Both the position numbers and the translations under genes were made by a program. Positions 1 through 5,238 of a DNA stretch of 5,467 bases are shown here, piece by piece. Numbering within the stretch: the first letter of the stretch is position 1; each line of letters starts with the position of its first letter. The DNA comes from CAYSQW01 sp964433135 (GTDB lineage Bacteria > Acidobacteriota > Aminicenantia > Aminicenantales > Aminicenantaceae). The notes below the pieces were generated by a model. It did no database searches. It worked only from the letters and a program-made list of their open reading frames with translations, and was not told where the DNA came from. The stretch is taken from contig CAYSQW010000087.1 in the NCBI GenBank assembly GCA_964433135.1, positions 1 through 5,467 of the forward strand, in the 5' to 3' direction.

Positions 1-130
1 TCACCACGTCGACTTCGTTGCGGCCCGATCAACGTAGAGAACGACGCCTCACGAGCCGCTTCCTTGTCGCCACGGCGATCTTGGCCCGTGACTGACCAAG
101 CTCTTATTTATTGATGGATTTATGGATACG
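1..130. other. Left-edge sequence without a supportable gene
   Basis: This GC-rich stretch lies downstream of the minus-strand DUF389 gene. On the minus strand one frame stays open from about base 110 to the window edge, with a protein-like translation containing TGQDRRGDKEAAREASF, but it has no ATG, GTG or TTG near its upstream end and a TAA lies just before it. On the plus strand the corresponding frames close at about 35-37 and 93-95. It could be the edge of a neighbouring gene or a fragment, but nothing here decides which strand codes. Confidence 0.3.
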
Positions 131-167
131 GCCGGGGATTCCTCCCGCACCCGAGGTTTTATCCGGC
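131..167 (-). terminator. Possible terminator hairpin after the DUF389 operon
   Basis: GCCGG at 131-135 pairs with CCGGC at 163-167, and inside it CCTC at 141-144 pairs with GAGG at 153-156. It begins two bases after the DUF389 stop codon in the direction of transcription. No T-run follows it on the minus strand. A short TTTT follows the inner stem on the plus strand, so the element could equally serve plus-strand transcription, or be only a 3'-end stabilising hairpin. Confidence 0.3.
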
Positions 168-168
168 T

Positions 169-1179
169 CTAGAAAACGGCCAGGAGGATCACGAGCACGG
201 CCAAGAATAAGGTCCAGAAAATAACCGCCGTTCGAGAGGCTTTCCTGGCTTTCTTCGCCTCCCACCACGTCAAGGGACGGATCCCCTGGATCAGGAACGT
301 CAGCACTCCCGCAAGGTTTACGCATATCAAATTGACGGCGAACAAGAAGGCGGCCCCGACAGCCAAGTTCCAATGCCCGGCGCCCGCGAGCATTCCGAAC
401 GCGACCAGCGGCGGCAGCAGCGCGACGGCGACCATGACACCGATCAAGGCGCTGTACAATTCCGATGTGAAGGAAATGGCCGCCGCGCTCCCGGCGATCA
501 GTGCAAGGATGACATCTCCCTGACTCACTTCCGTCCTCAATATGAGCTCGGGAATGCCAACATCGACATGGAACAGGATGCCGAACAGGAATGAGGGGAC
601 AAGCGCCGACAGCACTCCCCATGCGATCGCTTTCCCCGCTTTTTTCAGAAGCGGGACATCTCCGAGCGTGGTCGCGAAAGACAGAGCCAGGTTGGGACCG
701 AGAAGCGGAGCGATAACCATGGCCCCTATGATAAACACCACATTATTTCTGAAAAGTCCGATGGATGCCACGATCGCGGCAAAGACGATCATCACGAAAT
801 AAACCCAGCAAATCCGGACCGTCTTTTCAATATCAGAATACAATTCTTCCCGGCTGATCCGAATAAACCGGGAAACGTTTTTTTTCTCGCGTGTCGTTTT
901 CCCGTTTTCTTTTTTGTCAATTTCCTCTTGTTCCGGTCTCGGGATGGACGCCTCGACGGGAAGCAGGATGATTCTGAAATCACCGGTCCGAGAGAATCTT
1001 TTCGCCAAAAAATCGAGGATGGTTTCCGAGTATTCCGTCGGAACCAGTATCCTGAAAAAAACGCGGTCCCCATCGACCGAATCCCGCCAGATATCGATGA
1101 TCTTGTGATCTTTTAACGAATCGACGAGTTCATCGCCTTTTTCCGCGGAAATGACAATTTCGATCAAGCGTAGAGACAT
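169..1179 (-). CDS. DUF389 / TIGR00341 family membrane protein
   Basis: A 336-residue integral membrane protein of the DUF389 (TIGR00341) family, whose biochemical function is not established. Residues 1-75 form the soluble alpha/beta N-terminal domain typical of the TIGR00341 group. A highly charged linker follows (about 81-102, rich in E, K and R), then about seven hydrophobic segments (roughly 127-143, 147-165, 183-205, 223-238, 240-263, 270-297, 317-335). Family signatures visible are IIGAMVIAPLLGPNLAL at 150-166, GSAAAISF at 230-237, VMVAVALLPPLVAFGML at 248-264 and NLICVNLAGVLTF at 283-295. Length is normal for the group. I chose the ATG at 1179 over one at 1212: AGAGGA lies seven bases upstream, the N-terminus MSLRLIEIVI matches the family, and the longer start would overlap the preceding gene. 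It is second in an operon with the RCK_C protein, 16 bases downstream of that gene's stop. A role in small-molecule or ion transport is inference from the membrane architecture and neighbour. Confidence 0.9.
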   Translation of the reverse strand: MSLRLIEIVISAEKGDELVDSLKDHKIIDIWRDSVDGDRVFFRILVPTEYSETILDFLAKRFSRTGDFRIILLPVEASIPRPEQEEIDKKENGKTTREKKNVSRFIRISREELYSDIEKTVRICWVYFVMIVFAAIVASIGLFRNNVVFIIGAMVIAPLLGPNLALSFATTLGDVPLLKKAGKAIAWGVLSALVPSFLFGILFHVDVGIPELILRTEVSQGDVILALIAGSAAAISFTSELYSALIGVMVAVALLPPLVAFGMLAGAGHWNLAVGAAFLFAVNLICVNLAGVLTFLIQGIRPLTWWEAKKARKASRTAVIFWTLFLAVLVILLAVF

Positions 1180-1186
1180 CTTTGGT

Positions 1187-1192
1187 TCCTCT
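1187..1192 (-). promoter_or_regulatory. Ribosome binding site of the DUF389 gene
   Basis: AGAGGA on the minus strand, seven bases before the ATG at 1179. It sits in the 16-base gap after the stop codon of the RCK_C gene, and it decides the start in favour of 1179 rather than the longer frame opening at 1212. Confidence 0.7.
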
Positions 1193-1195
1193 GCA

Positions 1196-1888
1196 TCATG
1201 GAGTGCTCCCATGAATATCCAGCCTCGACTTCAGCACCGACAAAGGGCCGTAAACAACCAGATGATCTCCATCGCGGATCATCTCCGAAGCTTTCGGGGT
1301 GGGAATCCAATTTTTCTTCCTTTCAATTCCCAACACCAAAACACCTCTCTCACTCAAATTGGAGTCGAGCAGTGTCTTCCCGATCAAGGTTGAATCTTCC
1401 TTCACCATCTTTTTTAGAACACCGTAGCCTTCCAGAAAATGAAGCAGATCTTCCGTGGAAGCGTCCTCAAAAACGGCGGACTTGATGAGCTTTCTTTCGA
1501 TGAAGCCTTCCCATTTTCGTGTGAAACCTCGGAATTTCGCCAGTTTATAGATCAGCAGAATTCCGATCAAAAGTATAACGACATTGATCGGCAGCTGGTA
1601 TCCCCGGCTCGTAACCATGGACGAGGTCGCGGCAACGATCACCGTCACGATCCCCGCGTTTCCTCCCATCATCAACCATCGTATGATCTTCCTTCGCTGG
1701 GGATGATTGATAACCGATTCCGCCTCCTTGGTCGTAAATCCCGTACCGGAAAACGCGGACAAGGCCTGGAACCGGGCTTTTTTTTTATCCAAGCCCGTCA
1801 TCATCAGGGCGATCGAGGCGGCCCGCACAAAAAGGAAAGAGATCAAAACGGCCAGCAAAGTGGGAAACAGAAAATAGAAACTGTACAT
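1196..1888 (-). CDS. Membrane protein with C-terminal RCK_C (TrkA_C) domain
   Basis: A 230-residue protein with a membrane part and a cytoplasmic RCK_C (TrkA_C) domain. Hydrophobic segments lie at about 5-28, 68-92 and 98-118. Between the first two is FQALSAFSGTGFTT (40-53), followed by HPQRRKIIRWLMMGGNAG (62-79). This order recalls the M1-P-M2 repeat of Trk/Ktr potassium transporters, where a P-loop containing SAF...GF is followed by an LM..GG helix. A charged linker (120-150) leads to the RCK_C domain at about 155-222, with its usual signatures: a V-L-G-I strand near 184-188, the P at 198 and IRDGDHLVVYG at 204-214. RCK_C domains generally bind small ligands such as nucleotides or ions and regulate transport. 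The start is the ATG at 1888, preceded by a very strong purine-rich site; a longer frame to 2020 lacks one. The gene is first in an operon with DUF389. It is annotatable as a TrkA_C-domain protein; ion transport or gating is inference. A run of nine A in the mRNA (1778-1786) encodes Lys35-37. Confidence 0.82.
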   Translation of the reverse strand: MYSFYFLFPTLLAVLISFLFVRAASIALMMTGLDKKKARFQALSAFSGTGFTTKEAESVINHPQRRKIIRWLMMGGNAGIVTVIVAATSSMVTSRGYQLPINVVILLIGILLIYKLAKFRGFTRKWEGFIERKLIKSAVFEDASTEDLLHFLEGYGVLKKMVKEDSTLIGKTLLDSNLSERGVLVLGIERKKNWIPTPKASEMIRDGDHLVVYGPLSVLKSRLDIHGSTP

Positions 1889-1904
1889 TCTCCCCTCCAC
1901 CTCC
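1889..1904 (-). promoter_or_regulatory. Strong double Shine-Dalgarno of the RCK_C gene
   Basis: On the minus strand the bases just before the ATG at 1888 read GGAGGTGGAGGGGAGA, giving two overlapping anti-16S matches. This fixes the start at 1888 and suggests efficient translation of the first gene of the operon. Confidence 0.8.
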
Positions 1905-1970
1905 ATTCTAAAGGAAGGATTGCCGAAATGGAAAGCAAAATAATGCGTCCCGTTTTTCCATACAATTGGT

Positions 1971-2000
1971 TTTAAACGATTTGTCATTTTCCTACAACAA
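1971..2000 (-). promoter_or_regulatory. Candidate promoter of the RCK_C-DUF389 operon
   Basis: In the AT-rich stretch upstream of the operon, the minus strand offers TTGTTG (2000-1995) as a -35 and TTTAAA (1976-1971) as a -10, separated by 18 bases. Each matches the sigma-70 consensus at four of six positions. ATGACA nearby is an alternative -35 without a good partner. The region is where a promoter should lie, but the exact boxes are weak. Confidence 0.3.
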
Positions 2001-2030
2001 GAATTTTTCTCTAAACGCAAATTTTATTGC

Positions 2031-2159
2031 GATGCTGAAACGGCGGCCGATCAGCCCTCTTTTCCCGTCGATCCGGGCAGCAGGGAATGGGAGATTGAAT
2101 TAATCCGGGATATTGTCTATGATTTGAAGGAAAATTTTCACCTGAGAGAGACGCGATGA
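2031..2159 (+). pseudogene. 3' tail of a truncated gene, ATGA-coupled to the glycosyltransferase
   Basis: A reading frame on the plus strand, open from 1944 to a TGA at 2157-2159, gives a protein-like C-terminal end including SREWEIELIRDIVYDLKE and ending in HLRETR. Its stop overlaps the glycosyltransferase start as ATGA, the classic arrangement of co-translated operon genes. There is no ATG or GTG in the frame, and its only TTG is close to the end, so it cannot be a complete gene. GC-rich, coding-like composition starts around 2031; the part before that is AT-rich and belongs to the promoter region of the divergent operon. I read it as the remnant of a gene cut off by insertion or rearrangement of the minus-strand operon. 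The family of the lost gene cannot be told from about 42 residues. Confidence 0.5.
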
Positions 2160-4300
2160 CCGATCCGGCCAAAAGAAGACGCTATCTTCCCCTCATTATC
2201 AGTCTGCTGATCGTTCTGGTCAGTCTGATCTATTACCTGTCCTACTATAAAAGCTTCAAGATCGATGTCGATGAAGGACTGCTCATCAACGGCGCCATGC
2301 GCGTGCTGTCCGGGCAGCTTCCCCTGAAGGATTTCCACCAGTACATGCCGGGCCGCTTCTACCTTCTCGGCCTCTGGTTCCTCATCTTCGGCAAGAGCGT
2401 TATGGTCGAGCGCCTGCTGTTCGTTCTGATCCACACCGCCAAGAACCTCCTCATGTACCACACCGCCCGCAAGGTCATCCCCGCTCCCTTCAGCTTCATC
2501 CCCGTCGTGCTGACATTGCTGCTCCCGGGATTCTGGGCCAAGGGCTTCGTGGGGCTTTCGCTGCTGCTGTGCGCGTTTTTCCTCCTCCGCTACATGGAGA
2601 ACCCGGAAAACCGAAGGCTGGTCGTTCTCGGCCTGGTGGTGGGGATCTCGGTGTATTTCCGGGAGGATTACGCGGGCTACGCGGCGATCGCCACCGGCCT
2701 GATGCTCCTCTATCTCGGCGTCTCGGCCCGCGACAGGTTCACGCGGATCATTGCGAGAGGCCTCACGTTCAGCGCCGCCATCTTCACGGCCCTCACACCG
2801 ATGCTTCTGCTCTACGGGATCCGCGGCGGCTTCCCCGCGCTGGTCGACGGCATCCACCAGACCGTCAAACTGGGACACGTCGAGTCCATGGTCTTCCTCT
2901 CTCCCAAAGTTTTCCTGAAATGGCCGCCGGATATCCTGTCCCGCGACCTCGGCCTGATCTTCCCCTATCTTACGATGCTGCTCTTTCTCGGAACGGGCCT
3001 GATGCTGTTTATCCGCTGGCGGCGCGGCCGGGGCCTTACCGAACTCCGCGACCGTCTGCTTCTGGCCACCCTGGCGCTTGCGGTTCCGGCCTACCTGCAC
3101 ATCTGGCACTGGACGCACGAGTTCCGCACCCCCCAGAGCGGGGCCATGATCCATCTTCTCTGGGCCTACCTGATCTACCTTTCTTTTATCCGATTGAGAG
3201 ACCGTTCCCGAAATAAATCCGGGCTGCGCGCCGTACGCGCGGTATCCTGGTCGGCGCTGTTTCTGATCTCCCTGGGCATCCAGGTCTTTTTCGCCGTCTA
3301 CTGCTTCGCCAGCCACCCCATGGTGCGCTACGACGGGGGGAGCATCGTGCTCCGGAAAGGCCCTCACGGCCCCATATCCCACACCGAACGCTCGGGGATC
3401 GAACCGCCCCTGCGTCAGGCCGTCGTCTACAGCCGCATCCTCGAATACATCGACGATTTCACGTCCCCTGAGGACACGCTCCTCTGTTTCGGGGAAAGTC
3501 CCCTGTATTTCCTCTCGGGACGCCGCAACGCCACCGAATTCGACAACGGCCGCATCCCCTCCTATTTTCCCAAAAAAAGGAAGCGGCTGATCCCTCAGAT
3601 CCAGGCGAATCCGCCGGAACTGGTCATCATCCGGGACTGGGAGTACGGCTTCTGGTACCCCAAGATGCCCGAAGTCTTCGATGAGATCACCAGCACCTAT
3701 TTTCACTCCCGAAACATCTACGATTTCTACATCTTCACCCGCGTCTCCCAGCTTAACGACAGCATCCGCCGCGGCAACACCCTGCTCTGGAACGGCAAGA
3801 TGGCAAAAGCCACATCCCAATACCTCAAGGCCCACCGGCAAGATCCCAAGAATCCCGACGCCCGCATGATCCTCAACCGCCTCTTTTCCAGCGACACGCG
3901 GGGTCCCCGGACGCTTCCGGCCCTGGACGGCTATTACCTCCACAAGATGAAGGACCGCTGGCGGCTGAGTTGGGGGAGTCAAGATACGCGCCGGTTCTCG
4001 GGCGAGATCCGCCTCGCAGGCGGAGAAGATCTGAGCTCCGTCATCACCTCGGCGCAGACCTGGCCGGAATCGGCGGAAGGCCTCAGGTTTACGAAGGAAA
4101 AGAACCATATCCGCTTTGACAGCGAAACCGCTGAGTCGGCGCAGGGGATCGAGCTCGTCTTCGCCGAATCACATGCGCCCCTGCGGCTGATCTTCGACCT
4201 CGAGCGCGACGGAGTAGCGGCGGAACGGATCTTCATTTCGGGGAAGGGGATGGAGAGGAAGAGGACGGCGCCCTACACCATCGTCAAAGAAAAACGCTGA
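2156..4300 (+). CDS. GT-C type membrane glycosyltransferase (GT39/ArnT-like) with C-terminal soluble domains
   Basis: A 714-residue multi-pass membrane protein with the layout of GT-C glycosyltransferases (PMT/ArnT-like), which use lipid-phosphate-linked sugars at the outer face of the membrane. After a first membrane helix (11-31), the first outer loop carries the acidic motif DVDEG (37-41). Then come NGAMRVLSGQLPLKDF (45-60) and the PGRFYLLGL segment (65-73), the classic DE...G..P..D...P.. signature of the superfamily. A second conserved acidic/basic site is FREDYAGY at 168-175. Further membrane helices lie at about 67-100, 112-145, 155-167, 175-190, 203-222, 268-287, 301-317, 331-346 and 363-385. 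The soluble part has a region typical of ArnT-like tails (about 420-530, with CFGESPLYFLSGR), a short TPR-like helical pair (about 535-576) and a beta-rich end domain (about 590-714, with FSGEIRL at 614-620). No strong Shine-Dalgarno precedes the ATG, only GAGAGA. The start overlaps the stop of the preceding open frame (ATGA), so translation was probably coupled. Substrate is unknown; a cell-surface glycan or glycoprotein role is inference. Confidence 0.8.
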   Translation: MTDPAKRRRYLPLIISLLIVLVSLIYYLSYYKSFKIDVDEGLLINGAMRVLSGQLPLKDFHQYMPGRFYLLGLWFLIFGKSVMVERLLFVLIHTAKNLLMYHTARKVIPAPFSFIPVVLTLLLPGFWAKGFVGLSLLLCAFFLLRYMENPENRRLVVLGLVVGISVYFREDYAGYAAIATGLMLLYLGVSARDRFTRIIARGLTFSAAIFTALTPMLLLYGIRGGFPALVDGIHQTVKLGHVESMVFLSPKVFLKWPPDILSRDLGLIFPYLTMLLFLGTGLMLFIRWRRGRGLTELRDRLLLATLALAVPAYLHIWHWTHEFRTPQSGAMIHLLWAYLIYLSFIRLRDRSRNKSGLRAVRAVSWSALFLISLGIQVFFAVYCFASHPMVRYDGGSIVLRKGPHGPISHTERSGIEPPLRQAVVYSRILEYIDDFTSPEDTLLCFGESPLYFLSGRRNATEFDNGRIPSYFPKKRKRLIPQIQANPPELVIIRDWEYGFWYPKMPEVFDEITSTYFHSRNIYDFYIFTRVSQLNDSIRRGNTLLWNGKMAKATSQYLKAHRQDPKNPDARMILNRLFSSDTRGPRTLPALDGYYLHKMKDRWRLSWGSQDTRRFSGEIRLAGGEDLSSVITSAQTWPESAEGLRFTKEKNHIRFDSETAESAQGIELVFAESHAPLRLIFDLERDGVAAERIFISGKGMERKRTAPYTIVKEKR

Positions 4301-4320
4301 GTTTCGCAGTCAGGCTGAGA

Positions 4321-4353
4321 TAAGTGATTTATATTATATGACTTACGATTTTT
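4321..4353 (+). terminator. Weak terminator candidate after the glycosyltransferase gene
   Basis: TAAGT at 4321-4325 is complementary to ACTTA at 4341-4345, and a run of five T follows at 4349-4353, about 20 bases after the glycosyltransferase stop codon. The stem is short and AT-rich, so intrinsic termination here is only plausible. Confidence 0.25.
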
Positions 4354-4462
4354 CTCCCTGATTAGAGATATTCTTAAAACTCATTTTTGGGCTAAAAAAA
4401 TGCATTTAACGATTTCTTTCTTGGAAGAGGCGCCGCCGGTGGATAGAAAACTTTTTAACTTA

Positions 4463-4570
4463 TTTTCCCGGGCGAAAATTCATTTTAAGCATTTGGCTCC
4501 AGGGGGGCGGATATCATAAACAACTTATTTTATTAAAGATAGGTCAGCCTGGCTGCATCCTGCATCATCC
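4463..4570. repeat. Direct repeat copy 1 (108 bp), overlapping the 3' end of the [2Fe-2S] gene
   Basis: Matches 5131-5238 at 103 of 108 positions without a gap; the differences are at 4481, 4498, 4506, 4563 and 4568. Weaker similarity continues leftward to about 4435. The right boundary lies in the last sense codon of the minus-strand [2Fe-2S] gene, so its stop codon and 3' untranslated region are inside the repeat. Internal structure: ATTTTC (4462-4467) faces GAAAAT (4474-4479); GCTCC-AGG-GGGGC forms a hairpin at 4496-4508; CAGCC-T-GGCTG is an 11-base palindrome at 4545-4555. AACTTATTTT also occurs twice (4457-4466 and 4522-4531). It could be a conserved 3'-end or terminator element, a mobile-element remnant or a recombination site. 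Confidence 0.95.
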
Positions 4571-4894
4571 GCAGCAATCGCTCGAGCATGAGCAATCGCA
4601 CGCGCACGGATTGGAACTCTCGATTCCATTCTTGTAATCCAGAAGGCGGGTTTTTCGCAGTGCCGCGAGGTCGTCCCTGTTCAGGACAATCTCCATTCCG
4701 TCTTCAGGCGCCGTGGCACAGGCGAATTTCAGTTCTCCGTCTATCTCGATGACGCACGCTTTGCAACACCCCTTTCTCTCTTGAGCACGATAGCAGACCG
4801 CCGGGATGCCGATCTTTGCCCGATCGGCGACATCGACGATGTTCTTATCCGATGGATTTACCTGGATGACCTGACCGTCGATTGTGATCTTCAT
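4565..4894 (-). CDS. Small [2Fe-2S] ferredoxin-like protein with cysteine-rich tail
   Basis: A 109-residue protein with an N-terminal 2Fe-2S binding domain like the first domain of NuoG, HndD-type hydrogenases and formate dehydrogenase alpha subunits (Fer2_4 type). The cluster ligands should be Cys34, Cys44, Cys47 and Cys59, in the order IPAVCY, then KGCCKACVIEIDGELKFACAT, followed by the family-typical P-E-D-G-M (63-67). Cys43 is an extra cysteine beside the second ligand, and spacing between the first two ligands is one residue shorter than in NuoG-like proteins. The C-terminal 13 residues, CACDCSCSSDCCG, contain six cysteines and could bind another metal or cluster. The start at 4894 has GGAG eight bases upstream, and the sequence begins MKITIDGQ as expected for the domain; a longer frame to 4930 adds only an unlikely leader. 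It probably acts as a soluble electron carrier or accessory subunit, but no partner enzyme is visible. The stop codon lies inside a direct repeat. Confidence 0.85.
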   Translation of the reverse strand: MKITIDGQVIQVNPSDKNIVDVADRAKIGIPAVCYRAQERKGCCKACVIEIDGELKFACATAPEDGMEIVLNRDDLAALRKTRLLDYKNGIESSNPCACDCSCSSDCCG

Positions 4895-5130
4895 TATTTC
4901 ATCTCCATTACAATTATTTATATACGGCACATATTTTCATACATATTTCCCTCATTACCGCCGCATAGAAGTGATTTCATCAAACAGTCCAATAAATATA
5001 CTATATTATCCTAATATCTTAATGTTATACATTCTGAGATGCAACCCTATATGAGATGGATTTGATATCCTCAGGATGCTCTCTGATTGGATTTGATCCG
5101 TGCCGGAAGGTTGGGAAACCTTAAAACCTG
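4895..5130. other. AT-rich leader upstream of the [2Fe-2S] gene
   Basis: Non-coding stretch between the [2Fe-2S] gene start and repeat copy 2; together with that repeat it makes a gene-free gap of 338 bases. It holds the ribosome binding site GGAG (4903-4906, minus strand). Two CATATTT words lie 12 bases apart near 4930 and 4942. A strongly AT-rich block at about 4988-5032 probably contains the minus-strand promoter, although no convincing -35/-10 pair stands out. The palindrome ATCCTCAGGAT is at 5067-5077, and GGATTTGAT occurs twice (5058-5066 and 5089-5097). Plus-strand frames crossing it look like chance. Confidence 0.6.
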
Positions 5131-5238
5131 TTTTCCCGGGCGAAAATTTATTTTAAGCATTTGGCCCCAGGGGAGCGGATATCATAAACAACTTATTTTA
5201 TTAAAGATAGGTCAGCCTGGCTGCATCCTGTATCAACC
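5131..5238. repeat. Direct repeat copy 2 (108 bp), overlapping the 3' end of the right-edge gene
   Basis: Second copy of the 108-bp repeat, 668 bases to the right of the first and in the same orientation. Its right boundary falls in the last sense codon (GGT) and stop (TGA) of the minus-strand gene at 5233, exactly as copy 1 does for the [2Fe-2S] gene. Two of its five differences from copy 1 (5166 and 5174) fall at facing positions of the same small hairpin. Left of 5131 the similarity decays but remains traceable to about 5102 (GCCGG...AAAC). Confidence 0.95.

Noticed and set aside
104..622. Minus-strand 172-codon frame overlapping the DUF389 gene
   Set aside because: Out of frame with the clearly recognisable DUF389 coding sequence and composed of arginine- and glycine-rich shadow translation.
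1889..2020. N-terminal extension of the RCK_C protein to an ATG at 2020
   Set aside because: The added 44 residues show no family similarity, and their start has no ribosome binding site. The ATG at 1888 follows a very strong one.
2569..3216. A 215-codon plus-strand frame inside the glycosyltransferase gene
   Set aside because: Proline- and arginine-rich out-of-frame translation typical of a shadow frame; no independent start signal.
2138..4108. A 656-codon open frame on the minus strand, antisense to the glycosyltransferase gene
   Set aside because: Its translation is low-complexity, rich in D, E, Q, G, A and R with no membrane or domain signature. It is the expected shadow of GC-rich third positions in the plus-strand gene, whose product has clear GT-C motifs.
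4463..4570. Transposable element (MITE or insertion sequence) ends
   Set aside because: The 108-bp unit has no terminal inverted repeats at its borders and no flanking target-site duplication I could see, so a transposon call is not supported, though a remnant cannot be excluded.
4463..5238. Integron cassette array with attC sites
   Set aside because: The position after each stop codon fits, but I found neither the RYYYAAC nor the GTTRRRY core sites at the repeat ends, and no integrase is visible. The cassette idea is kept only as an analogy.
4463..5238. CRISPR array
   Set aside because: Only two copies, 108 bp long and 668 bp apart with a gene between them; this is not CRISPR geometry.
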